DNA of 43,489 nucleotides from Pseudarthrobacter albicanus (GCF_018224015.1 NZ_JAGPOT010000061.1:1-43489); one strand, 5' to 3'. Positions 28,708 through 38,622 are shown, numbered from the stretch's first letter. Numbers and translations are program-made. Notes: a model not told the origin generated them from the sequence alone.

Positions 28708-30222
28708 ATGTCTCAGTATGTAATTGCCATTGACCAGGGCACCACGTCAAGCCGCGCCATCGTGTTCGACCACAGCGGCCACATCGTCTCCTCAGGGCAG
28801 ATGGAACACGAGCAGATCTTCCCGCAGGCCGGCTGGGTGGAGCACAACCCCGTCGAGATCTGGAACAACACCCGCGAGGTCATCGGCTCGGCCCTGTCCA
28901 AGGCGAACCTGACCCGGCACGACATCGCCGCCGTCGGCATCACCAACCAGCGCGAAACCGCCGTCGTGTGGGACAAGACCACCGGCGAGCCCGTGTACAA
29001 CGCGATCGTGTGGCAGGACACCCGCACGCAGCCGATCGTGGATGAACTGGCGAAGGACGGGGGAGTGGAACGCTTCAAGCAGAAGGTGGGCCTGCCGCTC
29101 GCGACCTACTTCTCCGGCACCAAGATCAAGTGGATCCTGGACAACGTCGAGGGCGCGCGGGCCAAGGCGGAAGCCGGCGACCTGGTGTTCGGAAACACGG
29201 ACTGCTGGGTGCTCTGGAACCTGACCGGCGGGACGGACGGCGGCGTGCACGTCACCGACGTGACCAACGCGTCACGGACCATGTTCATGGATCTCGAGAC
29301 GCTGTCCTGGGACGAGGAAATCCTGGCTGCCTTCGGCGTTCCGGCCTCCATGATGCCGGCCATCAAGTCCTCCTCGGAGGTCTACGGCACGGTGCACACC
29401 TCCCAGCTGCTGCGCGAGGTGCCCGTTTCGGGCATCCTGGGCGACCAGCAGGCGGCGACGTTCGGCCAGGCGGCGTTCGAGGCCGGGGAAGCCAAGAACA
29501 CCTACGGCACGGGCTGCTTCCTCATCTTCAACACGGGTGAGGAAATCGTCCACTCGAAGAACGGGCTGTTGACCACGGTGGGCTACAAGCTCGGCGACGC
29601 GGCGCCGCACTACGCCCTGGAGGGCTCGATCGCGATCACGGGCGCCCTGGTCCAGTGGCTGCGGGACAACCTCGGCATGATCAGCAGCGCCCCGGAAGTG
29701 GAGACGCTCGCGGCCTCGGTGAAGGACAACGGCGGCGTGTACATTGTTCCGGCGTTCTCCGGCCTGTTCGCCCCGTACTGGCGCTCCGACGCCCGCGGCG
29801 CGATAGTCGGCCTGACCCGGTTCGTGAACAAGAGCCACATCGCGCGGGCCGCGCTGGAGGCCACCGCCTTCCAGACCCGCGAGGTGCTCGACGCCGTCAA
29901 CGCGGACTCCGGCGTGCCGCTGACCGAGCTGAAGGTCGACGGCGGCATGGTCGCCAACGACGCCCTGATGCAGTTCCAGGCGGACATCCTCGGCGTTCCG
30001 GTGATCCGGCCGAAGGTCGTGGAAACCACGGCGCTGGGGGCCGCCTACGCGGCCGGCCTCGCCGTCGGCTTCTGGAAGGACCTGGGCGAGTGCTCGGCCA
30101 ACTGGTCCGAGGACAAGCGGTGGGAACCGTCGATGGAGCCGGGCGAGCGGGACCGCCAGATGCGCCTTTGGAAGAAGGCCATCACCAAGTCCATGGACTG
30201 GGTCGACGACGACGTCAGGTAA
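28708..30222 (+). CDS. glpK: Glycerol kinase
   Basis: GlpK phosphorylates glycerol to glycerol 3-phosphate with ATP, trapping it in the cell and supplying GlpD. The 504-residue FGGY-family protein shows [16 protein letters not shown] at the start, [26 protein letters not shown], and the FGGY-type [20 protein letters not shown] signature. The His-containing loop phosphorylated by the PTS in firmicutes is not evident: the stretch reads [15 protein letters not shown] strong terminator follows. Gene order glpD-glpF-glpK behind a divergent regulator is a common actinobacterial glycerol operon. Confidence 0.96.
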   Translation: MSQYVIAIDQGTTSSRAIVFDHSGHIVSSGQMEHEQIFPQAGWVEHNPVEIWNNTREVIGSALSKANLTRHDIAAVGITNQRETAVVWDKTTGEPVYNAIVWQDTRTQPIVDELAKDGGVERFKQKVGLPLATYFSGTKIKWILDNVEGARAKAEAGDLVFGNTDCWVLWNLTGGTDGGVHVTDVTNASRTMFMDLETLSWDEEILAAFGVPASMMPAIKSSSEVYGTVHTSQLLREVPVSGILGDQQAATFGQAAFEAGEAKNTYGTGCFLIFNTGEEIVHSKNGLLTTVGYKLGDAAPHYALEGSIAITGALVQWLRDNLGMISSAPEVETLAASVKDNGGVYIVPAFSGLFAPYWRSDARGAIVGLTRFVNKSHIARAALEATAFQTREVLDAVNADSGVPLTELKVDGGMVANDALMQFQADILGVPVIRPKVVETTALGAAYAAGLAVGFWKDLGECSANWSEDKRWEPSMEPGERDRQMRLWKKAITKSMDWVDDDVR

Positions 30223-30248
30223 GCCAGCGCACAACCTGCACACAACGG

Positions 30249-30284
30249 GAGCTCCGGCCAGGTAAACCTGGCCGGAGCTCTTTT
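30249..30284. terminator. Strong terminator after glpK
   Basis: GAGCTCCGGCCAGG (30249-30262), loop TAAA, then the perfect 14-base complement (30267-30280) and TTTT. It may serve both converging transcription units. Confidence 0.95.
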
Positions 30285-30320
30285 CTGCCCTGTTGTTTAT
30301 GGTGCCTGTCCGGCGTCCGG

Positions 30321-31250
30321 TCAGGACGCGCCACCGGAGGGGGTTGAAACGACCGCGTGGGGCGTCTTGGCGTAGACGTCCTTGCTGACCGTGTACCCCC
30401 GCCGGTCCTGCTGCAACGCCTGCTCGTTGACGCTTTCCAGCTCCCGGCTGCTGAGTTTCTTGATCTTGACCAGGGCCATAGTCTCCTGGTCGTCCCCGCC
30501 GTCGGGCGTGACCTGGATCAGACCTGTCTTCTTTGAATAGAACTTGTGCTGGGTGCCGGCGACGCTTTGCGGCTCCCGCGGGTTGGATTCAACGATCTCC
30601 ACCACATCGTCGTAGCAACCTGTCGGGACGCAGACGCGTTGGTCCTTTTTCAGGACCTTCGCGCAGTCCAGGAAGTCCACGCTGGGAGCGAAGGCCTGGG
30701 GATAAGCGGGGGACTTCGGGCGGGGGTGGTCCAGCATGGCGATTCCCGCCTGGGCCTTGTCGATTCCGCTGATGAAGGTGCTTGGCGCGCCTGCGAGCTC
30801 CCCGTTTTCATACTCTTCGGGATACTCGCCGAACAGCCACACGGTCCCTTTCTTCGTCTCGGCGAAGAGGGCCAGTTCTGATTCCGCGAGCTCACCGTCG
30901 GTGAAGTCCCGGTCCCACACCACGACGGTGTTGACGCCGTCGATCTTCTTGGTCAGACCGGTCACCGTGGAGATGACCGTGCGCTCTTTCGTCGTGCCCT
31001 CCGTCTTGGAGAACACTGTGCCGGTCGTGGTGAACTGCATGCCGGGCTCGAGCGGGAACCACTTGTTCTCAATCTCCGGGGTGCGCGGGAAGGCTGAGCG
31101 GTCTAATCTGATCGCCGTGCCTGTTCCGCAGAGGTCCTGGGGATTGGTAGCCGCCGCCGTCGCCGTGGCTGCCGACGTCACCGTCAGCGTACCCAGCACG
31201 AGCAGAACTGCGGAGCCGTACGCCGTGAATCGTGTTCTTCGCTTCGACAT
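30321..31250 (-). CDS. Secreted protein of unknown function at the end of the RND operon
   Basis: The 309-residue protein has a signal peptide (basic MSKRRTRF, hydrophobic YGSAVLLVLGTLTVTSAATA, cleavage near residue 33). The mature part has the pattern of a family of secreted bacterial proteins with no named function: IENKWFPLEPGMQFTTTGTV, VVVWDRDFTDGELAESELAL and GTVWLFGEYPEEYENGEL are its conserved stretches. Four cysteines (DLCGTG, LDCAKV, RVCVPTGC) could form disulfides. It ends after GlpK's terminator in the opposite direction and starts 36 bases after the first RND gene on the same strand, so it is probably the last gene of the efflux operon. A weak AGGAG lies about 12 bases before the ATG. 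Confidence 0.85.
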   Translation of the reverse strand: MSKRRTRFTAYGSAVLLVLGTLTVTSAATATAAATNPQDLCGTGTAIRLDRSAFPRTPEIENKWFPLEPGMQFTTTGTVFSKTEGTTKERTVISTVTGLTKKIDGVNTVVVWDRDFTDGELAESELALFAETKKGTVWLFGEYPEEYENGELAGAPSTFISGIDKAQAGIAMLDHPRPKSPAYPQAFAPSVDFLDCAKVLKKDQRVCVPTGCYDDVVEIVESNPREPQSVAGTQHKFYSKKTGLIQVTPDGGDDQETMALVKIKKLSSRELESVNEQALQQDRRGYTVSKDVYAKTPHAVVSTPSGGAS

Positions 31251-31286
31251 CTGTTTTAGCCTCTCCTAGTGGTGGGTTGGTTGCGG

Positions 31287-34200
31287 CTAGACGGCCGGGG
31301 CCGGCTCGGCCTGACGGGGCCGGCGCTCACGGGCAGGACGCCGTTTGGCGAACCGCAGGTAGAGCGACGGGACGATGAACAGGTTGACCAGGGTCGAGGT
31401 GACAAGGCCGCCCAGGATCACCACCGCCATGGGGTGTTCGATCTCGTGACCGGGAATATTGCCCATGACCACGAGCGGAACCAGGGCGAGGGCGGTGGCC
31501 AGGGTGGTCATCAGGATCGGCGACAACCGCTCGGCAGCACCACGCAACACCAGTGCCGGGCCGAAGGCCATGCCCTCGTACTTTTCCAGGTGCTGGCAGT
31601 GGTTGATGAGCAGGATGCCGTTACGGGCTGCGATACCCATGACCGTCAGGAAGCCCACGAGCGAGCCCAGGGAGAGGATCCCGCCGCTGAGATGGGCGGC
31701 CAGGACTCCCCCCACCAGGGCAACGGGCAACGTCAGGATGGCCAGTGTGGCCAGCCGCCAGCTCCGGAATGCTGCCTGGAGCAGGAGGAAGACGACGAGG
31801 ACCGCGCCGATGCTGTAGACGAGCAGGCGCTGTGCCGCCGCCTGCCGCTCCGCATATTCGCCAAGGATGTCCACGCTGTAACCGACGGGGAATTCCACCG
31901 ACTGGAGATCGGCCTCCAGCTTTTCCACGACCTTGGCCAGGTCGCCTTCCTTGACGTTGGCACTGACATCGAGACGCCGGGACCCCTCCGAGCGTTCGAT
32001 CACGTTCGGTGTCGGCTTCACCGAGATCCTGGCGACATCTGCCATCCTGATTTTCTCCCCGCCCGGGGTATCCAGGGGGAGGTTCTCGATGCTCGAGACA
32101 CTGGTCCGGATTTCCGGCGGGCTCCACACCTGGACGTCGTAGGCCTTGCCGCCCCGGTAGACATCGCCCACTTCTTCGCCGGCAACGAGCGTGGCCGCGG
32201 CGCGCCGGACGTCGCCCGGTTTCAGGCCGTAGCGGTTGGCCGCGGGCAGGTCCACCTCAACATCGACCTGCGGCACGTTGACCTGCAGGGCAACCTTGGC
32301 GCCAATCGCGCCCTCGATTCCGCCGAGGACCTTCTTGACCTTGTCCGCCTGCTGGCGCAGCACCGGAAGATCGTCCCCGTACACCCGGACGACGATGGAG
32401 TAGCCGGTGCCCGTCAGCACTTCGCGGACACGTTCCTTGAGGTAGGTTTGGACGTCCCGGTGGATTCCGGGATATCCGTCCACGATTTCCTGGACGGACG
32501 CGAGCGTTTCGTCGTAGTCCACCGAGGGGTCGATGCTGATCCAGTTTTCACCGAAGTTGACGCCCACCACCTCGTCGGCCGCGAAAGCCTGCCCGATGTG
32601 GGAGCCGCAGTTGTTCACGCCGGGTACCGTCATCAGTTCCTTGCAGGCCAGCTGGCTGACGCGCACTTCTTCGGAATTGGACGTGCCGGGCTGGGTGACC
32701 CAGTGCATCAGGAAATCCCGTTCCTTGAAGGAAGGCAGCAGGGACTGTCCCAGCAGCGGTGCCGCCACAATGCCCACGACGCCGAGGGCCGCCACGGCGA
32801 GGTAGCCGGGGACCGGCCGGCGGACACTGGGCCTCAGTACAGCCCTGTACCAGCGTTTGAGGACCCTGACCAGCGGCGGGTCCCGGTCCTCCAGCTTCGC
32901 ATTCCGAAGGAAGATGTAGGCCATGGCCGGGGTCACCGTGAGTGCCACGAGCATGGACGCCATCACCGCCAGCGTGTAGGACGTGGCGAGCGGACGGAAG
33001 AAGGCCCCGGTGAGGCCGTCCAGGAAGAAGATCGGCACCGTGGCGGCCACGATAATCAGGGTGGCGTACACAATCGGGCCGCGGACCTCCAGCGAGGCGT
33101 TGACGACCACCCGGGCGGTGCTTTCCGTTCCGCCGCTTGCCCGGTGCTGGCGCAGCCTTCGGACGATGTTTTCGACGTCGATGATGGCATCGTCCACCAC
33201 CACCCCGACGGCGATCACCAGGCCCGCAAGCACCATCGTGTTAACCGTGCCCCCTGTCCAGTAGAGCACCAGGGCAGCGGCAACCAGCGACAACGGGATG
33301 GCCACGACGCTGACCAGCGCGGTCCGCCACTGGAAGAGGAAGAGGCTCAGCACCAGGACCACCAGGAGGCAGCCCAGCAGGAGAGCGACGCTGAGGTTGC
33401 CGAGGGATTCCTCAATGAACGACGCCGGCCGGAACAACGTGGTGTCCACGCTGATCCCGGTTAGCCCGGGCTGGAGCTCCTTCAGGGCCTCTTCGACTCC
33501 ACGGGTCACCTCGAGGGTGTTGCCCCACGGCAGCTTCTCCACTATGAGCATCAGCCCGGGCCCGCCGTTGATGACCGCGTCACCGATCAGCTGCTGATGG
33601 TCCTCCACCACGTTCGCGACGTCGGCGAGCCGCAGCGGAGGCTCGCCCTGTTCGCGCTCCACAGCAACCTGGGCGAGTTCCGCCGGTGAGGTGATGGGCT
33701 GTACGTGCCTGATGCTCATGGTCTGGCTGGGTGTTTCGAGCGCACCTCCGGTACCGATCAAGGCCCCGGGGGAGTACTTGAGCAGGCCCGCGTCCAGGGC
33801 ATCGGAGGTGGAGCTCATCACGTTCTCCAGCGTGACGTTGTGGGCGGCCAGCTTGGCCGGGTCCACCTGCACCTGCAGCATCTGGAGCCGCTCCCCCCAG
33901 ATCGCGACGTTCGCGACCCCCGGGACCCTGAGCAGGTGTGCCCTGATGTTCCAGTAGGAAAGCATGGACATCTCGATGAGGGAGCGGGTGTCGGAGGAGA
34001 GGCCGATCTTCATGACGCGGCTCGTGGAGGACAGCGGCTGAAGCATCAGCGGGGGCGCCGCCCAGGTCGGCAGCGTCGGGATGACTGTTGCCATCCGCTC
34101 GGACACCAGTTGCCTGGCCGCGAGCAGATCGGTGCCGGCCTTGAACTCCATCACAATCGATGAAAGTTGGGACACCGACTTGGACCGCATCTGGTCCAGG

Positions 34201-34430
34201 CCGTCGATGCCGTTGAAGGCCTCTTCCATCGGAACTGTGACAAGTTCCTCGACTTCAGAGGCCGTGAGGCCCAGACAAGCCGTCTGGACCTCAACCCGCG
34301 GCGGTGCAAACTCCGGAAAGACATCCACCGAAGCATTGCTCAGTTGCGTACCGCCGACGATCATGAGGGCCGCCGCCATCGCTATGATGACGGAGCGGAA
34401 CCTCAGGCTTGCTGCGATAATCCGGCGCAT
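31287..34430 (-). CDS. HME-type RND efflux permease A (intact proton relay)
   Basis: The 1047-residue inner-membrane transporter is CusA/CzcA-like. TM1 is at residues 14-30, a large extracytoplasmic loop follows, and a helical bundle starts near 345. TM4 carries the relay motif GVVVDDAIIDVENIVRRL (about 408-425, Asp413/Asp414, Glu420), a second loop spans about 560-850, and a second helical bundle contains MGIAARNGILLINH. RND heavy-metal exporters normally span the Gram-negative envelope, but homologues exist in actinobacteria; the substrate is not determined. It starts one base after the stop of the mini-adaptor, and it ends with a Lys/Arg/Pro-rich cytoplasmic tail. Confidence 0.9.
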   Translation of the reverse strand: MRRIIAASLRFRSVIIAMAAALMIVGGTQLSNASVDVFPEFAPPRVEVQTACLGLTASEVEELVTVPMEEAFNGIDGLDQMRSKSVSQLSSIVMEFKAGTDLLAARQLVSERMATVIPTLPTWAAPPLMLQPLSSTSRVMKIGLSSDTRSLIEMSMLSYWNIRAHLLRVPGVANVAIWGERLQMLQVQVDPAKLAAHNVTLENVMSSTSDALDAGLLKYSPGALIGTGGALETPSQTMSIRHVQPITSPAELAQVAVEREQGEPPLRLADVANVVEDHQQLIGDAVINGGPGLMLIVEKLPWGNTLEVTRGVEEALKELQPGLTGISVDTTLFRPASFIEESLGNLSVALLLGCLLVVLVLSLFLFQWRTALVSVVAIPLSLVAAALVLYWTGGTVNTMVLAGLVIAVGVVVDDAIIDVENIVRRLRQHRASGGTESTARVVVNASLEVRGPIVYATLIIVAATVPIFFLDGLTGAFFRPLATSYTLAVMASMLVALTVTPAMAYIFLRNAKLEDRDPPLVRVLKRWYRAVLRPSVRRPVPGYLAVAALGVVGIVAAPLLGQSLLPSFKERDFLMHWVTQPGTSNSEEVRVSQLACKELMTVPGVNNCGSHIGQAFAADEVVGVNFGENWISIDPSVDYDETLASVQEIVDGYPGIHRDVQTYLKERVREVLTGTGYSIVVRVYGDDLPVLRQQADKVKKVLGGIEGAIGAKVALQVNVPQVDVEVDLPAANRYGLKPGDVRRAAATLVAGEEVGDVYRGGKAYDVQVWSPPEIRTSVSSIENLPLDTPGGEKIRMADVARISVKPTPNVIERSEGSRRLDVSANVKEGDLAKVVEKLEADLQSVEFPVGYSVDILGEYAERQAAAQRLLVYSIGAVLVVFLLLQAAFRSWRLATLAILTLPVALVGGVLAAHLSGGILSLGSLVGFLTVMGIAARNGILLINHCQHLEKYEGMAFGPALVLRGAAERLSPILMTTLATALALVPLVVMGNIPGHEIEHPMAVVILGGLVTSTLVNLFIVPSLYLRFAKRRPARERRPRQAEPAPAV

Positions 34431-34431
34431 G

Positions 34432-34893
34432 TCAGCGCGCCGTGTCGAACTCGGCGCCGAACAACTCAGCCGCGCCGACCGTCACGACAGCGGTCCCGGC
34501 CGGGGGGCCGGCGTTGGCGGTCACCACGCCGGCTTCCACCTTCGCGACCGTGACTGCCTGCCGCTCATACACCCGCGGGGCCGGGTTGGTGTAGACCCAC
34601 GTCTTTCCGCTCGAGTCGTACAACAGCGCGGAGTACGCCAGGAGGACATCCGTTCCGCCGGCACCCGGCTTGACGGTGTCGGTTTTCAGCTCGAGCCGCT
34701 CCAGTCCCCGTTCGGTCAGAGTGATCCTGGCAATTCCGGTGGTGGTGTTCTTTTCAACCCTGGCGGGCTCGTTGGCGGCTACTACCGCCGGGGCCGCCCC
34801 CGGCGACTGCGCGCAGGCCGGGAGGGAGAACAGAACTGCTGCACAGACAGCGGCCGCCAGGGGCAGGCGCCGCAGGGGCTTTTGGCTGGTCAT
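34432..34893 (-). CDS. Miniature lipoprotein adaptor for the RND pair
   Basis: The 153-residue protein has a lipoprotein signal (hydrophobic stretch, then SLPACAQ with lipobox Cys27). The mature part is short. Residues about 95-153 match the C-terminal beta domain of RND membrane-fusion (adaptor) proteins: LLAYSALLYDSSGKTWVYTN, ERQAVTVAKVEAG and VVTVGAAELFGAEFD. The alpha-hairpin and lipoyl domains of full adaptors are missing, which fits a cell without an outer membrane. The ATG overlaps the stop of permease B (ATGA) and the stop lies one base before permease A, so all three are translated as a coupled unit. Confidence 0.82.
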   Translation of the reverse strand: MTSQKPLRRLPLAAAVCAAVLFSLPACAQSPGAAPAVVAANEPARVEKNTTTGIARITLTERGLERLELKTDTVKPGAGGTDVLLAYSALLYDSSGKTWVYTNPAPRVYERQAVTVAKVEAGVVTANAGPPAGTAVVTVGAAELFGAEFDTAR

Positions 34894-37800
34894 GATACTT
34901 CCACCTTTTCCTGCGTAACGGGCATGACGGGAACTTCGGATTCGTAGACGGATGACCACTCTTCGGGAGCCGTGCGGGGACCGAACCCAAGCATGAGCAG
35001 AGGGAGAGCGAACAGTCCGACGAGAGTCGTGGTGACGAGTCCGCCGCCTACGATGAGCGCCATCGGGCCGAGGACGGACTCGCCGATGGTGCCGCCAAAT
35101 ACTTCCGGGGGGATCAGGATGAGCGCGGTGACGATGGCCGTCTTGAGAATCGGCGACACCCGGTCACGGGCCGCCATCAGGACGACGCCGGCGTAGGACT
35201 CCTGCGGGGCTTCCCTCCACAGCTCATCGGCACGGGCCGACAGCAGGGCTGCGTTGCGGGCGGCAATGGCGAGGACGGCAGCAAATGCCGCCAGCGCCAT
35301 CCATGACATGGGGGCGCCGCTGATCCATGCGGCGACCGCACCGCCGGCCAGCGCGGCCGGAAGGGCCAGGAAGACGGCGAACGCGAGATTCCAGCTGCGG
35401 AGGGCTGTCTGCAGCAGGATCAGCACCGCCAGGAGTGCGGCCGCGCCCAGCCAGAGGACCAGGGTGTCGGCGGCCTGCAGCTCACTGTATTTGGCCGGTA
35501 TTTCGGCGTGATATTCCAGCGGGAACCGGATCTGCTTCACGGCGGCGTCAATATCGCGCTGGATATCGGCCAGCGGCCGGGACCCGATGTCGGCTACGAC
35601 GTCGATCCGCCGCGAGGTGTCGTCGTGCAGGATGACGACCTCGTTGGGCACGAGGCGGACGGCGGCGATCTGGCCGAGCTGGACGTGGCCCCCGCCGGGG
35701 GTATCGAGGAGCAGCTCGCGGATGCTGGTCAGGTCGTCCCTGACGTCGAGCGCGCCGCGTACGACGACCTCGAAAACCTTCTGCTGTTCAAAGAGGTTGC
35801 CGACGACGATTCCCTGCATCAGGGTCGCGGCGGCGCGCCTGGCGTCGCCGGGCTTGATGCCGACCTTCTGGGCGGCCTCGAGGTTGACTTCAACTTCCAC
35901 GATGGGTGTCTTGGCCGTGGCGTTGATCCTTGGATTCGATACGCCGTCGATGTTCGCGAGGGCCTTGCGGACCTCTTCCGCCTTTTCGCGCAGCACCGGC
36001 AGTTCCGTGCCGTAGACCCGGACTGCGAAGCCCGGCTCCAGGCTGCTGCGGAGTTCGCCGATCTTCTGCTGCGAATAGTTCAGCACGTTGTTTGCGATCC
36101 CCGGGTAGCCCTGGACCACGTCCCGGACGGCCTGCTCGGTGTTGCTGAAGTCGGCGTCGGCTGCGATTGAAACCCACAGCTCGGCGGAGCTGTTTCCGAC
36201 GACCTGGTCGGAGGAAATGGCCCGGCCGATGTGTCCGCCGACCCCCGACACGCCCGGCAGGGCACGCAGTTCGTCGGAGGCCTTGGAGGCGATCCTGCGG
36301 ACCTCGTCGTTGGAGGTCCCGGCCATGGAGTCCCACTGGACCAGCAGGGTCCGCTCCGGCACGGTTGGCACGACCGGCACATTGGTGACCAGCTGTGATC
36401 CGGCGGCAACGCCCAGAACGCCGACGACCGCGATGGCCGCAACGCCCAGCGCCGTCCGGGAGCGGGCGCCGGCGAGGGCCCGTTCGTAGTAGGCCTTGGC
36501 GCGGCCGGCCCCGGGAAGTTCATTCCTGGTGACGGTCTCGCGCGGCAGGAGGAGGCGTGCCAGTACCGGCGTGACAGACAGGCCGACGAGCAACGCGGCC
36601 AGCAGGGCCAGCATGAGCGACCAGAACAACGGCTGGAAGAAAGATCCGCCGATCCCGGTGACGAAGAGGGCCGGAACGAGGGCTATCACCATGATCAGGG
36701 ACGCATGGAACAGCGGTGTCCTGACGCTCCGCCAGGGTTTGACGGCAGCGCGGGACCTGGCATCAGGGTCCGCTGGCGCCGTGGGACGCCGCCGTTGTGC
36801 CTGGACGTCTTCCACGATGTCGCCCACGATCACGGAGATCGCCAGCATGATCCCTGCCAGCACCGTGATGTTGAGGGTGGCGTCCCGGAGGTAAAGGACC
36901 ACCGCCGCGGCCGCGACGGTGGTCACGATTGCCACGAGGGCAACGACCGCGGCACGCCAGGAGCGGAACAGCAGCCAGAAGAGCGCGACGGCGGCCAGCA
37001 GGCTGAACAGCAGCCCGAGCCCGAGCCCGTCCACCGCGTTCTGGAGGAAGGAGGCGGGCCGGAAGACGGAGGTGTCCATCTGGATGCCCGTGAGCCCGGG
37101 TTCCAGGTCCTTGAGGGCGGCCTCGATGTCCTTCGTCACCTGCAGGGCGCTGGTCCCCGGGAACTTTTCAACGACCAGGAGGAGGCCGGCGTCCTGTCCC
37201 ACAACGGCGTCGCCGATCAGGGGTTGGTGGTCTTCCTTGACCTGGGCGATATCACCCAGGAGCAGCTGCGGATTTGTGTCTTCGACGCTGACCTTGGCCA
37301 GGTCCGCCGGCGTGCGGATCGGAAGGACATGCTGGATGCCGAGGCGCTGGCTGGGCGACTCCACGAAGCCGCCGGTGCCCGGCGTCGATGCCTCGAGGAA
37401 GCTCAGGGGGGACACCCATACGGCGTTGCCGGTCGTCTTGATGACCTGCTCCAGGGTTATGCCCTTTTCCTGCAGCTGGGTCGGCTTGACCTCGACCTGC
37501 AGCTGCTGCTCACGCTGGCCCCAGATGGACACGTTGGCCACGCCTGGAATGCCGATCAGGCGGGGCTTGATCTTCCACCGGGCCAGCACCGACATTTCGA
37601 TGCCGGAGAGCTGTTTGGAGTTCATCCGGACCATCAGCACGCGGCTGGTCGATGACGTCGGCTGCATGATCAGGGGCGGTGCCGAAACGTTGGGCAGCGC
37701 CACCGCCTGGGTCATCCGCTCGGCCACCAGCTGGCGGGCACGCAGCAGGTCCGTGCCCGGCTCGAACACGAGGTCGATTGATGACAGGCCCGGGACTGAT

Positions 37801-38057
37801 TTTGAGCGGATCTCGTCGAGCCACGCGACCCCGTTGAGGAGGTCGGCTTCCATCGGGGAGGTAATGAGCTGCTCGACCTCGACGGCGGACAGACCCAGGG
37901 CTTCAGTCTGGATCTCGATGTGCGCGGGGGAAAATTCGGGCATGCTGTCCACGGCAATGTTCGGGACGTTCACCACGCCGAAGGAAATGACTCCGGCAGC
38001 GAGGGCAAGCACGAGGATTCGGAACTGCAGACTGAAACGGGTAACCCAGCCAAACAT
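34890..38057 (-). CDS. HME-type RND permease B (degenerate proton relay)
   Basis: The 1055-residue RND permease is the size of a full transporter and has the same architecture as permease A (TM1 at about 12-30, two extracytoplasmic loops, two helical bundles). It contains VNVPNIAVDSMPEFSPAHIE and SSTSRVLMVRMNSKQLSG regions typical of the HME class. In TM4 the motif that reads VVDDAIIDVEN in permease A reads IVGDIVEDVQA here (about 410-420), so the first, family-conserved Asp is Gly and the Glu-Asn pair is lost. It may act as a non-driving partner. ATG 38057 lies two bases after the stop of a 27-codon ORF; its own ribosome-binding site is weak. Confidence 0.88.
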   Translation of the reverse strand: MFGWVTRFSLQFRILVLALAAGVISFGVVNVPNIAVDSMPEFSPAHIEIQTEALGLSAVEVEQLITSPMEADLLNGVAWLDEIRSKSVPGLSSIDLVFEPGTDLLRARQLVAERMTQAVALPNVSAPPLIMQPTSSTSRVLMVRMNSKQLSGIEMSVLARWKIKPRLIGIPGVANVSIWGQREQQLQVEVKPTQLQEKGITLEQVIKTTGNAVWVSPLSFLEASTPGTGGFVESPSQRLGIQHVLPIRTPADLAKVSVEDTNPQLLLGDIAQVKEDHQPLIGDAVVGQDAGLLLVVEKFPGTSALQVTKDIEAALKDLEPGLTGIQMDTSVFRPASFLQNAVDGLGLGLLFSLLAAVALFWLLFRSWRAAVVALVAIVTTVAAAAVVLYLRDATLNITVLAGIMLAISVIVGDIVEDVQAQRRRPTAPADPDARSRAAVKPWRSVRTPLFHASLIMVIALVPALFVTGIGGSFFQPLFWSLMLALLAALLVGLSVTPVLARLLLPRETVTRNELPGAGRAKAYYERALAGARSRTALGVAAIAVVGVLGVAAGSQLVTNVPVVPTVPERTLLVQWDSMAGTSNDEVRRIASKASDELRALPGVSGVGGHIGRAISSDQVVGNSSAELWVSIAADADFSNTEQAVRDVVQGYPGIANNVLNYSQQKIGELRSSLEPGFAVRVYGTELPVLREKAEEVRKALANIDGVSNPRINATAKTPIVEVEVNLEAAQKVGIKPGDARRAAATLMQGIVVGNLFEQQKVFEVVVRGALDVRDDLTSIRELLLDTPGGGHVQLGQIAAVRLVPNEVVILHDDTSRRIDVVADIGSRPLADIQRDIDAAVKQIRFPLEYHAEIPAKYSELQAADTLVLWLGAAALLAVLILLQTALRSWNLAFAVFLALPAALAGGAVAAWISGAPMSWMALAAFAAVLAIAARNAALLSARADELWREAPQESYAGVVLMAARDRVSPILKTAIVTALILIPPEVFGGTIGESVLGPMALIVGGGLVTTTLVGLFALPLLMLGFGPRTAPEEWSSVYESEVPVMPVTQEKVEVS

Positions 38058-38059
38058 GG

Positions 38060-38143
38060 CTAGCCCATTTCCGGGTGGCCGGCACGGCAGCGGTCGGTCA
38101 GGTGATTGTTTTTTTGCAGGGCAGAATTACGCAAATTGCTCAT
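38060..38143 (-). CDS. 27-codon leader ORF in front of the RND operon
   Basis: A short frame starts MSNLRNSALQKNNHL and ends CRAGHPEMG. It has the best ribosome-binding site of this operon (GAGGAG seven bases before the ATG) and stops two bases before the permease B start. It holds His, Cys and His residues near its end (His14, Cys19, His24). Short length means coding status is not certain. It may be a leader peptide that couples translation to the permease, or only a chance frame. Confidence 0.45.
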   Translation of the reverse strand: MSNLRNSALQKNNHLTDRCRAGHPEMG

Positions 38144-38182
38144 ACCAGGCTCCTCAACCCGAGACCTTTTGCGGCCCCCCAT

Positions 38183-38207
38183 AAGATCGTTAGAGATCGG
38201 CGATCTT
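38183..38207. promoter_or_regulatory. Palindromic operator candidate of the RND operon
   Basis: AGATCG-G-CGATCT at 38194-38206 is a perfect inverted repeat; the wider pair AAGATCG (38183-38189) and CGATCTT (38201-38207) overlaps it. It lies 40-65 bases upstream of the leader ORF, where a repressor would act. No regulator gene is adjacent. Confidence 0.45.
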
Positions 38208-38622
38208 GAGAGAATAGTGTTCCTCTTTGATGCGTTTGGCAAGGATTGGATTGCCCAGCCCGCGGCCAGTCTATTCCCAGCATTCTCCTAGGCCGGGGTG
38301 TGAGAATCGCCGGAATGGCGGTTTCCAGGCGGACTACCCGGAAGCGCCCGCGCGGACACCCGTTGCATTTCTGCCGAATACCTGCATTTACCCGATAATT
38401 ACCTGGTTCCGGATCCTGGCTACGTGCGCGCAAGGGCTTGAACGAGGATCAATTACCCATCCTTCAGGCCGGCCCTGATTATAACGATTTGATTTCTGGA
38501 CCATGGTTTTCGTTTATGGGATGTTCCTTGGGGAGGCGGCCCCGTCGCTGCCGCCGCCGGCGGTGCTGCGGCCCGGCGTCGTTCAGCTGCCCGGTGTTTC
38601 GCCGTGGACCGGCCGGAGACGC
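38208..38622. other. Intergenic region between the RND operon and leuS leader
   Basis: About 415 bases with lower GC than the surroundings, especially 38370-38520. On the minus strand TTGCCA (38237-38242) and TATTCT about 20 bases further could be a weak promoter for the RND operon. No coding frame is convincing on either strand. Confidence 0.4.
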
